In this document: in pieces, positions 39,310-47,908 of the stretch | How the letters are laid out: each line of letters opens with the position of its first letter | How positions within the stretch are numbered: the first letter of the stretch is position 1 | From: JBFMGS01 sp040752635 | Lineage (GTDB): Bacteria > Bacillota > SHA-98 > UBA4971 | NCBI GenBank assembly: GCA_040752635.1 | Contig: JBFMGS010000007.1 | Location: forward strand, 1-55,788 | DNA: 55,788 bases | Reading direction: 5' to 3' | Position numbers and translations under genes: made by a program | Notes under the pieces: model-generated | Told to the model about the DNA's origin: nothing | The model's input: only the letters and a program-made list of their open reading frames with translations | Database searches by the model: none

Positions 39310-40710
39310 CCTGGGGGAGAACCGCCGCTGGCAGGAAACAACCCAGTAAATGGACACCGCGCCAAGCCACACAAGCCCCGAAATAAAGCCGATGCGTTGG
39401 CCGGGGACGAACGGCAGGGTAATGATGACCCCGGCAACGAGTGCTACCGTTATCCACGATGTGTAAGGGAACCCCGGCATTTTGAACTTGAGCGCAGGTG
39501 GATCCTTCTTGAGGATTCTCCGGCGCATGCATATTTGGGACAGGCTTATGATGAGCCAGGAGAAGAGAAACCCGAAGCCGCCGATGCCTGTGATGTACAG
39601 GAATGCGTTCTTCGGGACGACGTAGTAGAGGATCACGCCGATGTAGAGGAAGAAAGTGCTGCCGACCACCGCAAGGTACGGTACGCGCGACCTCTTGCCG
39701 AGCCTGGTGAAGAACTTGGGCGCGGCGCCGCTCTCTGCCAGGGAATAGAGCATACGCGAACTCGTGTATAGACCCGAATTCATGCTGGATAGAGCCGCAG
39801 TGATCACCACGAAGTTCATGATGTCGGCGGCCGCAGGGATCTTGAGGAGCTGGTACACGCGGACGAAAGGGCTTGCGCCCAGGCCGACCGCAAACCACGG
39901 TATGGTACCGACAAGCACGATCATGGACCCGATATACAGGATAATGGTCCTGACGGCAACGCCATTCACAGCGCGGGGCACGCTCCTTGCCGGGTCCAGA
40001 GTCTCGGCCGCGGCGACCCCGATTACCTCGGTGCCGCCATAGGCGACCATCACCATGACCATGGCGAGAAGCACCCCTGTGATACCCTTTGGGGCGAACC
40101 CGCCGTGGGCTACGTAGTTTGTCAGGCCGATGGGCGTAAACGGGCCGATCCCGAGGATGGCGGCTGCGCCTATCAGGATGAAGGCGATTATGGCTGCGAC
40201 CTTGATCATTGCAAACCAGAACTCAAACTCGCCGAACGATCTGACGCTGGCGAGGTTGACCAGGGTCATACCCACGGCGAACACAAGGCCGAAGGCGAGA
40301 GAGAGCTCGGGTGAAACCCACAGTCTCATATACGTAGAAGCCGCCACGATCTCGGCGGCCATGATGACCACCCAGGAGATCCAGTAGGTCCACCCAACTA
40401 CGTACCCGGCGTATGGATGGAGGGCTTCGGCCGCATACGTGCGGAACGAGCCTTCCACGGGCCGAGCGACGGACATTTCGGCGAGAGCGAGCATCACCAT
40501 CATCATGATGACGCCGCCGAGCGCGAAAGAGATGACAACCGCAGGGCCTGCTAACTTCACCGTGGCCGCGCTGCCGAGGAACATCCCTACTCCGATGACT
40601 CCGCCGATGGATATCATCGAGAGGTGTCGCGATGCGAGACCACGCTGCAGCCTGCCGTGACCGGGAGACGCCAAAGAATCCACCCCGGCTGCTAGGATTT
40701 CCGGCGCCAA
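39193..40710 (-). CDS. APC-family amino acid permease (AAT type)
   Basis: 505 residues, 12 membrane helices expected. HLSMISIGGVIGVGMFLGSAATV is the unwound first helix of AAT permeases (G-x-G binding the amino group). VARPVEGSFRTYAAEALHPYAGYVVGWTYW and YGGTEVIGVAAAETLDPARSVPRAV are family hallmarks. It imports an amino acid with protons. TTG 40710 is taken as the start; GTG at about 40683 is an alternative. It is tail-to-tail with spoIID and overlaps it by 117 bases, so its last 39 codons are antisense to spoIID. Confidence 0.92.
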   Translation of the reverse strand: MAPEILAAGVDSLASPGHGRLQRGLASRHLSMISIGGVIGVGMFLGSAATVKLAGPAVVISFALGGVIMMMVMLALAEMSVARPVEGSFRTYAAEALHPYAGYVVGWTYWISWVVIMAAEIVAASTYMRLWVSPELSLAFGLVFAVGMTLVNLASVRSFGEFEFWFAMIKVAAIIAFILIGAAAILGIGPFTPIGLTNYVAHGGFAPKGITGVLLAMVMVMVAYGGTEVIGVAAAETLDPARSVPRAVNGVAVRTIILYIGSMIVLVGTIPWFAVGLGASPFVRVYQLLKIPAAADIMNFVVITAALSSMNSGLYTSSRMLYSLAESGAAPKFFTRLGKRSRVPYLAVVGSTFFLYIGVILYYVVPKNAFLYITGIGGFGFLFSWLIISLSQICMRRRILKKDPPALKFKMPGFPYTSWITVALVAGVIITLPFVPGQRIGFISGLVWLGAVSIYWVVSCQRRFSPRLITSKGLAGLEFASFLGPSKPNAPVGDLDRDGLGPDGG

Positions 40711-40776
40711 CGTCGAATATTCCCAACCGAGTGGCCCGCCTGACTCAGGGAGCCCAAGGGAGGGGGTGCGAGACCG

Positions 40777-41565
40777 GTGGATAAGAGGCTGTGCAGACTT
40801 GCTGTCGTTCTCGTGTTGTCGTCGGCCATGACCGCCGGTTGCGCGCTCGTTTCCCGCAAGGACGCGCGCGACCCGTACGATCTCTTCCGGGCTGCGATCG
40901 ATAATACCTTCGCTCTCACGCGTGTAAGGTTTGTTGAGGAGACGGCGTTTCCGTCTTCCAAGAAGCTGCTTTCAGCACGGGATGCAAGGGCGCTCGGTAC
41001 GGGGATGTGGACGCGCATTGTCGAATTCGAGGCGCCTGACAGGGTCCACTATTCGTCTTCATCTGAAGATAGCGGTCTCGAGGCGTACCGCGTCGGTTCC
41101 TCGATAGCCTACCGGCTTACCGGCCTGGAAACGCCGGATGACGCAGGCGGGACGTGGCTCCGGGTAGCCGACGTAAAGGGCATCGAAGACGATGGAGTGC
41201 GTTCTGAACTCGAGTGGCTTTCCGGCATCAGGGGGGTTGACGGGGTAATTGACGGTGGGCTCCGCGATGCAAAGAACGTCAAGAAGGTTGGCGAGGAGCA
41301 GATCAATGGGATTCGGTACACCGTGCTCAGCCTGGAGATCCCCCAGTGGTCCGAGAGGTTCGAGGGAAGCCTCCAAGAAGGAACCATTCCGGCGAAGCCG
41401 GTAAAATACGAGGTCAAAGTCTGGGTTACCTCGCGGGGCGAACCATTGCTCCACAAGATAGAGGACATGTACGTCTACCAGGAGCAAGAGTCGGGTCTCT
41501 ACGAATACGTGATGAGCACCAGGGTGTTCGAGCCCGCTCCCGACCTCGAGATCAAACTACCGTGA
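40777..41565 (+). CDS. Lipoprotein with LolA/LppX-like character
   Basis: 262 residues. A signal peptide with lipobox (SSAMTAGC, Cys at about residue 22) is followed by a mostly beta domain. Seen features are DLFRAAIDNTFALTRVRFVEETAF, WTRIVEFEAPDRVHYSS, KVGEEQINGIRYTVLSLEIPQW, KYEVKVWVTSRGEPLLHKIE. The pattern (damage-like early helix, then G-x-x-Y-x-L and W-V-x-x-x-G-x-P-L-x-K) suggests a half-barrel lipid-binding fold as in LolA or LppX. No exact function is known. It is divergent from the permease and starts at GTG 40777 after AAGGGAGGGGG. Confidence 0.7.
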   Translation: MDKRLCRLAVVLVLSSAMTAGCALVSRKDARDPYDLFRAAIDNTFALTRVRFVEETAFPSSKKLLSARDARALGTGMWTRIVEFEAPDRVHYSSSSEDSGLEAYRVGSSIAYRLTGLETPDDAGGTWLRVADVKGIEDDGVRSELEWLSGIRGVDGVIDGGLRDAKNVKKVGEEQINGIRYTVLSLEIPQWSERFEGSLQEGTIPAKPVKYEVKVWVTSRGEPLLHKIEDMYVYQEQESGLYEYVMSTRVFEPAPDLEIKLP

Positions 41566-41621
41566 GGCCGCGGCGAGGATGGGGCTATGAGGATGAGGTA
41601 GAGAGAGGAGGGTTTCCAAGC

Positions 41622-41651
41622 GTTTTTCGATAAAAAACAGCAGGATATATG
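41622..41651 (+). promoter_or_regulatory. A+T-rich inverted repeat and possible promoter before the riboswitch
   Basis: GTTTTT (41622-41627) and AAAAAC (41633-41638) form an inverted repeat in an A+T-rich patch. TATATG (41646-41651) lies 17 bases after TTTTTC and could be the -10 of the tungstate operon promoter. The signal is weak. The symmetric A+T-rich part may be an operator. Confidence 0.35.
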
Positions 41652-41694
41652 CTCTACTTATAGAAGTTAATCCTTGTCCCAACAAACACACCTC

Positions 41695-41831
41695 TAGTGA
41701 TCACCTCCGAGTCAGGATGCCTGTACCTGCCCGGGATGGCGCCTGACCGGTAGCCGCGAAGCAGCCAAGCGCGTCTTTGCGGCTCGAGGGCTTGTCGGGA
41801 AACTGGCATGCCTCCCATGGTTGGAAAGGAG
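41695..41831 (+). ncRNA. Moco/Tuco riboswitch (molybdenum/tungsten cofactor)
   Basis: CTCCGAG (41705-41711) near the 5' side and GCCTCCC (41810-41816) followed by TGGAAAGG (41822-41829) at the 3' side are hallmarks of the Moco RNA motif. Between them GTCAGG (41711-41716) pairs with CCTGAC (41742-41747). AGCCGCGAAG also pairs with CTTTGCGGCT, with one G-T pair, forming a long P3-like hairpin. Some Moco RNAs without P3 are thought to sense the tungsten form; this one appears to have P3. It sits in front of the tungstate transporter and the cofactor genes. The AAAGGAG at its 3' end could be masked on ligand binding. Confidence 0.78.
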
Positions 41832-42014
41832 ATGCAGTGGAGAATGCTTCGCGGTTTTCCTCGTATGCTGCGCCCTTCAATCCGTCTCGGCAGAGAACTC
41901 TGTCTTCGCCTCCGAGGGTTTCTGTTCCCTGATTCACAGTCCCATAATCATAGGGGCGCAAGACCTGGAGCTTGCAGCGGTGGCCGGAGGGGGGTCGCCC
42001 CCGGCTCAGGGCTC

Positions 42015-42866
42015 ATGGGACTCGCGATGATGCTTGCGGCCATGGCGTTGGCTGGCGCGGGAGGCAGCTTGAGCGTGGGAGGCAGCCCGACGAGTGGCGC
42101 TGCCGGCGCGTCTCGTGAGGTCATTCTCGCCACCACTACCAGCACCCAGGATAGCGGCCTGCTTGACGTGCTTATCCCCATGTTTGAGAAGCAAACCGGG
42201 TACATAGTGAGGACGATAGCAGTGGGGACCGGCCAGGCGCTGGCCCTTGGTGCACGCGGGGAGGCCGATCTCTTGTTGTGTCACGCACCGGCCGCCGAAA
42301 TCGAACTCGTAAAGAGCGGGGCTGTGGTGAACCGGCGGCTCGTGATGCACAACGACTTCATAATCGTTGGCCCGACAAGCGACCCGGCGAGGATAAGGGG
42401 CATGAAGACTGCAAGCCCGGCGTTTGCGCAGATCGCCCAGGCCGGGGCGGTGTTCGTGTCACGCGGAGACGACTCGGGCACGCACAAGAAAGAGAAGGAG
42501 ATCTGGACGCACGCGGGGGTGAAACCAGCCGGGCGGTGGTACCTGGAGTCGGGATCCGGCATGGGCCAGACCCTGAACATTGCGTCTGAGAAACAGGGGT
42601 ATACCCTGACTGACCGGGCTACCTATCTCGCCCTCAAGAAGCGGCTCGCCCTTGACGTTCTCGTGGAGGGCGACGGGGCGCTGCTCAACATATACCACGT
42701 CATGCAGGTCAACCCGGAGAAGTTCCCCAAGGTAAACGGGCGTGGAGGCCTTGCTTTCGTCAGGTTTATGGTGGCTGAGAGCACCCAGCAAGTCATAGCC
42801 GAGTTCGGGATGAAGGAGTACGGGGAGCCACTCTTTTTCCCCGACGCAGGCAAGAGTCGTGAATGA
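42015..42866 (+). CDS. tupA: TupA, tungstate-binding protein of ABC transporter
   Basis: About 283 residues from ATG 42015, which begins a signal sequence (MGLAMMLAAMALAGAGGSLS). The mature part has EVILATTTSTQDSGLLDVLIP, the TTTSTQDSGLL signature that binds the oxyanion in TupA. FVSRGDDSGTHKKEKEIW and WYLESGSGMGQTLNIASEKQGYTLTDRATYL follow. The frame stays open upstream to ATG 41844, placed 12 bases after the AAAGGAG of the riboswitch. That would add a 57-residue Arg-rich leader but would put translation directly under riboswitch control. Start uncertain, identity secure. Confidence 0.92.
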   Translation: MGLAMMLAAMALAGAGGSLSVGGSPTSGAAGASREVILATTTSTQDSGLLDVLIPMFEKQTGYIVRTIAVGTGQALALGARGEADLLLCHAPAAEIELVKSGAVVNRRLVMHNDFIIVGPTSDPARIRGMKTASPAFAQIAQAGAVFVSRGDDSGTHKKEKEIWTHAGVKPAGRWYLESGSGMGQTLNIASEKQGYTLTDRATYLALKKRLALDVLVEGDGALLNIYHVMQVNPEKFPKVNGRGGLAFVRFMVAESTQQVIAEFGMKEYGEPLFFPDAGKSRE

Positions 42867-42910
42867 TGGAGGCAGACCGAACGAAGCGGATCTTGGACGG
42901 TGAGGCATAG

Positions 42911-43621
42911 TTGGATCTGGTGGTCGATGGCATCGTCAAAGCGTTCTGGTTGCTCGTCAAGGGTGACCGCGAGATGATACGGATAGCTGTTCTTACCTTG
43001 CGGGTCTCAGGGCTCGCCACTATCATAAGTCTACTGATCGGCGTACCCCTTGGCACAGTGCTCGCGCTTTGGGCGTTTCGCGGACGGCACGCCGCTGCAA
43101 GCCTCGTGAACACAGGGATGGGTCTTCCTCCTGTCGTGGTGGGGCTCTGGGTGAGCATCCTCCTTTGGAGGTACGGGCCGCTCGGGTTTCTTCACCTCAT
43201 GTACACCCCGGCGGCAATGGTGATTGCCCAGACGATCATCGCTATCCCTATCGTGGCAGGCTTCACCATGGCAGGAATCGGCCAGCTCGACTCGGGTCTA
43301 CGCCTCCAGATACTGGCTCTCGGAGCATCCTGGTGGCAGATGCTCTGGATCCTTCTCCGCGAGGCCAGGCTTTCCGTTGCCGCGGCCGTTATAGCCGGGT
43401 TCGGCCGCGTGATATCGGAGATCGGTGCGTCCATGATGGTAGGCGGAAACATTTTGGGCCAGACTCGGGTGCTGACCACAGCTACTGCGCTGGAAGTGTC
43501 GCGCGGCAACTTCGGCATGGCTATAGCGCTCAGCATAATCCTCTTGGGCATCTCTTATGCCGTAACCTCGGGGCTTACTTACTTACAGCATAAGGGGCGG
43601 CACGTTTCAGACGGCGCGTGA
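42911..43621 (+). CDS. tupB: TupB, tungstate ABC transporter permease
   Basis: 236 residues with five or six membrane helices. LRVSGLATIISLLIGVPLGTVLAL begins the permease fold, GMGLPPVVVGLWVSILLW and EARLSVAAAVIAGFGRVISEIGASMMVGGNI (EAA-loop region) are typical of TupB. TTG 42911 is preceded by GTGAGG. Specificity for tungstate follows from the TupA-type binding protein. Confidence 0.92.
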   Translation: MDLVVDGIVKAFWLLVKGDREMIRIAVLTLRVSGLATIISLLIGVPLGTVLALWAFRGRHAAASLVNTGMGLPPVVVGLWVSILLWRYGPLGFLHLMYTPAAMVIAQTIIAIPIVAGFTMAGIGQLDSGLRLQILALGASWWQMLWILLREARLSVAAAVIAGFGRVISEIGASMMVGGNILGQTRVLTTATALEVSRGNFGMAIALSIILLGISYAVTSGLTYLQHKGRHVSDGA

Positions 43622-43638
43622 AAGCACCGGCCTGGCAG

Positions 43639-43681
43639 GCCCAGGCCAGTTAGACCCCGACGACCCCGGGTAGGCCTGGGC
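43639..43681 (+). terminator. Intercistronic hairpin between tupB and tupC
   Basis: GCCCAGGCC (43639-43647) pairs with GGCCTGGGC (43673-43681), followed by TTT. The loop is 25 bases. It lies in the 149-base gap in the middle of the operon and may attenuate or protect the mRNA. Confidence 0.35.
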
Positions 43682-43770
43682 TTTCGAGCCGGCGCAAGCT
43701 CCCGCCGTCCGAAGGCTCCGGTTGCCGTCTGGAGGAGAGACTATAGCGCTGGAAGGAACGGGACGTCTAG

Positions 43771-44559
43771 TTGAGCGGTGCGATGGTGGAACTGAATGAC
43801 GTCAAAGTAAGGCGCGGGCCTCGGATGATTCTCGACATCCCACACCTCAGGATAAGGCAGGGCGAGACTCTGGCGGTGGTAGGCCCGAACGGGGCGGGGA
43901 AGAGCACGCTCTTGCAGGTGATGGCGTGCCTAGCCCGGCCCAATGCGGGGAAGGTAATCATCGCAGGTCGGGTGGTGGAACGCGACGCCAGCCTTATTAA
44001 GGTGCGCCGGCGCATGGCCATGGTTCTGCAGCGTCCCTATTTGTTGAACGCTACGGTGTTTGACAACGTGGCCGTGGGTCTTAGAATGCGAGGCGTGCCC
44101 CGGGGTGAGATCCGCCGGAGGGTGGAGAGTGCCCTTGCGACTTTTGGTATTGAACATTTGGCAGCCAGGCCGGGACGGATGCTGTCAGTGGGTGAAAGCC
44201 AGAGAGTGAGCCTTGCCAGGGCTTTCGTTCTCGAGCCTGAGGTGCTGTTCCTGGACGAGCCTATGAGTTCGCTCGACGTGCCCACCAGGGTGGCGCTTCT
44301 CGCCGAGCTTGGCGAGATTATTCGCAAGACGGGTGTTACGACCGTGTTTGTGACTCACGACGTAATCGAGATCCCGTTCCTGGCCCAAAGGGCTATCATG
44401 ATGAACGGGGGAAGGATCGTGGCTGACGGACCTTGCCGGGAGGTGCTCGGCGTGGAGTTACGGGAAGCCCTGTCCCGGCTTGTCGGGTCCGCAGAATGGC
44501 TTGTATCCGGGGATGGTGGTGGCGTTGCCGCTTTTTCTGTCGCTCGTACCGCGCGATGA
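43771..44559 (+). CDS. tupC: TupC, tungstate ABC transporter ATPase
   Basis: 262 residues. Walker A is GPNGAGKST, Walker B VLFLDEPMSSLD and the switch His is in VFVTHDVIE. The ABC signature reads LSVGESQRVSLARA where most ABC proteins have LSGGQ or LSGGE, a departure worth noting. TTG 43771 is the start, with GGAAGGA upstream; ATG 43783 is an in-frame alternative. It overlaps the moeA start by 47 bases. Confidence 0.92.
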   Translation: MSGAMVELNDVKVRRGPRMILDIPHLRIRQGETLAVVGPNGAGKSTLLQVMACLARPNAGKVIIAGRVVERDASLIKVRRRMAMVLQRPYLLNATVFDNVAVGLRMRGVPRGEIRRRVESALATFGIEHLAARPGRMLSVGESQRVSLARAFVLEPEVLFLDEPMSSLDVPTRVALLAELGEIIRKTGVTTVFVTHDVIEIPFLAQRAIMMNGGRIVADGPCREVLGVELREALSRLVGSAEWLVSGDGGGVAAFSVARTAR

Positions 44560-45754
44560 AGCGTGGCGGAGGCTTGAAGGGTACTTAAAGGAGGGGCCCC
44601 ACAGGGTCGAAACGGTTGGGCTCCTTCAGGCTCTTGGGAGGGTGCTTGCGGAGGAGGTAGTGTCTCCGGTAGACGTGCCCGGCTTCTCCAGATCTACCGT
44701 GGACGGCTACGCCGTTCGGGCTTGCGACACCTTCGGCGCTACCGAGGTGCTGCCTGCTCTTCTCGTCCTGGCGGGCGAGGTGCGCATGGGCGAGCGACCG
44801 GGCTTCGCGCTGCGCCCGCAACAGTGCGCCCGCATCGCGACGGGCGCCATGTTGCCCAAGGGTGCGGATGCAGTGGTCATGGTGGAGACCGCCGAAGAGA
44901 TGGACGAAGCGACCGTCGTCGTGGCGCGGCCTGTAGCGCCGGGCGAGAACGTGGTCGGCGCCTCAGAGGATGTAGCCCGCGGCGACATCCTACTGCGAAG
45001 GGGGTTGCGCCTGCGACCGCACGACCTCGCCGCGCTTGCGGCCGTGGGGATATCCGATGTCAGGGTGGCGGCCCGACCTGCAGTGGCAATAATCTCCACC
45101 GGTGACGAGCTTGTAGACGTGTCCGATCCGCCCGCGCCGGGGAAGGTGCGGGATATGAACTCGTACTCGCTGTACGCTGCCACTCTTGCTGCGGGTGCGA
45201 CGCCGATCATGGGTGGCATCGTAAAGGACGACCGCGATGCGCTTGCCCGGGCCATGAGCGAACTGCTCCGTGGCGCGGACATGCTCGTTGTTTCGGGCGG
45301 AAGCTCCGTTGGGAGCAGGGATTTCGTGCGGGATGCCATCGATTCTCTCGGCAAGCCGGGGGTCCTGGTACACGGCGTTGCAGTGAAACCCGGAAAGCCC
45401 ACCATCCTTGCGGTTGCCGACGGTAAGCCGGTTTTCGGCCTCCCGGGGCATCCCGTCTCATGCCTGACCATTTTCCGGCTCTTCGTGGAGCCCTCCATCG
45501 CCAGGTGGATGGGCGCCACGCTCCAGACGAGAGAGGTCGAGGCGCGCCTTGGCGCAAACGTGGCATCGGTGGCGGGCAGGGAGGACTATATCGGTGTGAG
45601 GCTTTCACTCCGGGACGGGGCGATATGGGCGGATCCAGTCTTCAGCAAGTCCGCCCTCATATCGGGGCTGGTGCTTTCGGACGGGGTCGCGCGGATTCCT
45701 GCAGAGGTCGAAGGCGTGGAGAAGGGCGAGAGCGTGACCGTCACCATTGTTTGA
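44513..45754 (+). CDS. moeA: MoeA, molybdopterin molybdenumtransferase (copy 1)
   Basis: About 413 residues. VDVPGFSRSTVDGYAVRA, RIATGAMLPKGADAVVMVE, VAIISTGDELVD, VVSGGSSVGSRDFVRDAI and VKPGKPTILAVADGKPVFGLPGHPVS are the MoeA motifs. The enzyme inserts molybdate (or tungstate) into adenylylated molybdopterin. ATG 44513 inside the tupC end is chosen. Together with the fused second copy it gives two MoeA paralogues in one operon, a situation in some organisms thought to allow one copy each for Mo and W. Confidence 0.94.
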   Translation: MVVALPLFLSLVPRDEAWRRLEGYLKEGPHRVETVGLLQALGRVLAEEVVSPVDVPGFSRSTVDGYAVRACDTFGATEVLPALLVLAGEVRMGERPGFALRPQQCARIATGAMLPKGADAVVMVETAEEMDEATVVVARPVAPGENVVGASEDVARGDILLRRGLRLRPHDLAALAAVGISDVRVAARPAVAIISTGDELVDVSDPPAPGKVRDMNSYSLYAATLAAGATPIMGGIVKDDRDALARAMSELLRGADMLVVSGGSSVGSRDFVRDAIDSLGKPGVLVHGVAVKPGKPTILAVADGKPVFGLPGHPVSCLTIFRLFVEPSIARWMGATLQTREVEARLGANVASVAGREDYIGVRLSLRDGAIWADPVFSKSALISGLVLSDGVARIPAEVEGVEKGESVTVTIV

Positions 45755-45910
45755 GCCGATGCGCAACAGTATGTCGCCTTCGACTGAAGGCTGCCGGTGC
45801 CCGTACAATCTCGCCGAGACTTCCGCAAGGAGCCGCTTTCAGAACGCGACACCGGAGACCCAAGGCAAGAGCCATGTCGCCTTCTGGCAACATGAGCTTC
45901 GAGGACTAAA
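45755..45910. other. 156-base spacer between the two moeA genes
   Basis: GCCTTC-GACT-GAAGGC forms a short hairpin near 45777-45792, and ATGTCGCCTTC occurs twice (about 45772 and 45872). No gene and no second riboswitch is seen. Confidence 0.3.
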
Positions 45911-47908
45911 GTGGTGAGCTCTCTGTGCACAGATGACGTGGACCTCACGGGTGTAGCATTGAGGGGTTGGGAGGTGGAGACGACGAAACGTAACGTATAC
46001 CTGGAAGAAGCGCCTCTGGACGAAGCCAGACGCAAGTTTCTGAGTATCCTCGGCGAGCGAGGAATCGCGCACCCTTTGGATGGCCAGGTCATCCCGGTGG
46101 ACATCCCTGCGTTGGGCAGAATCACAGCCTCACCCGTGTTTGCGCTGACTTCGTCGCCCCACTACCATTCGTGCGCCATGGACGGCGTTGCCGTGCGTTC
46201 CAGAACGACCTTCGGGGCGAGCGAGCGGAATCCTGTCACCCTTCGTCTGAGAGAGGACGCGGTTTATGTTGACACGGGTGATCCGCTGCCGGCGGGGTTC
46301 GACGCTGTCATCATGGTGGAGGATCTCGTGGAAACGAAAGATGCAACCGTTACCATAATCGCGCCTGCGAAGCCCTGGCAGCACGTGCGCACGGTCGGCG
46401 AGGACATCGTTGCAACTGAGCTGATAATCCCCGAGAACCACGAAATCCGTCCGGCCGACCTGGGCGCCATGCTCGCTGCGGGAGTGACGGAGGTGAGAGT
46501 CCGAAAGAAACCCAGGGTCGCCATAATCCCCACTGGCGATGAGCTCGTCCCGCCCGGGAGCAGGCTTGCGCCTGGCGACATCGTGGAGTTCAACTCCAGG
46601 GTAATCGGCGGGCTCGTCTGCGAGTGGGGAGGGGACCCTGTCTTCTACGATATAGTCCCGGACGATTGCGAGGCTATTGCCAGCGCTGTGAAGGATGCCT
46701 CGGGCATGTGCGACATCGTTGTCGTGAACGCGGGATCTTCGGCTGGAACGGAGGATTACTCAAGCCAGGTCGCACGATCCCTGGGTGAGCTCATCGTACA
46801 CGGGATTGCCATCAAGCCGGGCAAGCCGACGATCCTTGGGATTGCGAGTGGGCGCCCGTTTCTCGGGATTCCCGGGTACCCCGTATCTGCCTGGCTGGCG
46901 TGCGAGCTCTTCCTAAGACCGCTTGTTGCGAAGATGCTTGGGCGCGCCGTGCCGGAGCGGCCGAAGTTAGCCGCTATAGCTACGCGGCGCATCGTTTCCA
47001 CGCCGGGGGTGGAGGAGTTTGTAAGGGTCAAGGTGGGAGAGGTGGGGGAAAAGCGCGTGGTGACGCCCCTTCCTCGGGGTGCGGGGTCCATAATGTCGCT
47101 CGTGAGGGCCGACGGCATCGTCCGAATTCCACCTTCGGCCCAGGGGGTGGAGGAAGCCAGCGCGGTAGAGGTGGAACTCCTCAGGGATCCCGAGGAGATA
47201 GCCAATACCATAGTGGTCATCGGAAGCCACGACCTTACACTCGATCTCCTCGCAAGCCATCTTGCCCGCGCTTGCCCGGGCACGAGCCTCTCGTCGGCGC
47301 ACGTGGGCAGCATGGGCGGGATAATAGCCATGCGGAAAGGCGAGGCGCACCTTGCAGGCGTTCACTTGATGGACGAGGAGACGGGGGAGTACAACGTCCC
47401 GTACGTCAAACGTTTCCTCCGCTCTGAAGATTTCGTTCTCATAAACCTGGTCCACCGGGAGCAGGGGTTCATCGTGCCAAGGGGAAACCCAAAAGATATC
47501 CAAGGATTTGCCGACCTTGCGAAACCCGAGATAACGTTCGTGAACAGGCAGCGAGGCGCCGGAACCAGGATCCTCCTGGACCTCAGCCTCGCGAGGCTCG
47601 GCATCGACCCAAGTACGATCACCGGGTACGATCACGAGGAGTACACCCATATGGGTGTGGCGGCATCTATTGCGAACGGCGCGGCCGATGCAGGGCTCGG
47701 CATCCGGAGCGCAGCGGCCGCCCTCGGCCTTGATTTCGTCCCGGTCGGAAAGGAACGGTACGACCTCCTCACCACAAAGGAGTTTCTAAAGTCCCAGATG
47801 ATGGAGAGACTGCTCGGCGTGGTGAGGTCCGACGAGTTCAAAGAGGCAGTGCTCGGGCTCGGTGGGTACGACGTCTCTGATACGGGAAAGGTCGTGTGGG
47901 AAGGATGA
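45911..47908 (+). CDS. moeA: MoeA fused to a periplasmic-binding-protein-like domain
   Basis: 665 residues in two parts. Residues about 25-425 are MoeA: SSPHYHSCAMDGVAVRS, DTGDPLPAGFDAVIMVEDL, VAIIPTGDELVPPG, VVNAGSSAGTEDYSSQV and IKPGKPTILGIASGRPFLGIPGYPVSAW. The GTG at 45974 would trim the first 21 residues. The C-terminal part (about 430-665) is a PBP/LysR-substrate-like domain (VVIGSHDLTLDLLASHLAR, GSMGGIIAMRKGEAHLAGVHL, FVNRQRGAGTRILLDLSL). Such fusions are known in bacteria and archaea. The second domain may sense or bind molybdate/tungstate or a related anion. It overlaps moaA by four bases. Confidence 0.92.
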   Translation: MVSSLCTDDVDLTGVALRGWEVETTKRNVYLEEAPLDEARRKFLSILGERGIAHPLDGQVIPVDIPALGRITASPVFALTSSPHYHSCAMDGVAVRSRTTFGASERNPVTLRLREDAVYVDTGDPLPAGFDAVIMVEDLVETKDATVTIIAPAKPWQHVRTVGEDIVATELIIPENHEIRPADLGAMLAAGVTEVRVRKKPRVAIIPTGDELVPPGSRLAPGDIVEFNSRVIGGLVCEWGGDPVFYDIVPDDCEAIASAVKDASGMCDIVVVNAGSSAGTEDYSSQVARSLGELIVHGIAIKPGKPTILGIASGRPFLGIPGYPVSAWLACELFLRPLVAKMLGRAVPERPKLAAIATRRIVSTPGVEEFVRVKVGEVGEKRVVTPLPRGAGSIMSLVRADGIVRIPPSAQGVEEASAVEVELLRDPEEIANTIVVIGSHDLTLDLLASHLARACPGTSLSSAHVGSMGGIIAMRKGEAHLAGVHLMDEETGEYNVPYVKRFLRSEDFVLINLVHREQGFIVPRGNPKDIQGFADLAKPEITFVNRQRGAGTRILLDLSLARLGIDPSTITGYDHEEYTHMGVAASIANGAADAGLGIRSAAAALGLDFVPVGKERYDLLTTKEFLKSQMMERLLGVVRSDEFKEAVLGLGGYDVSDTGKVVWEG

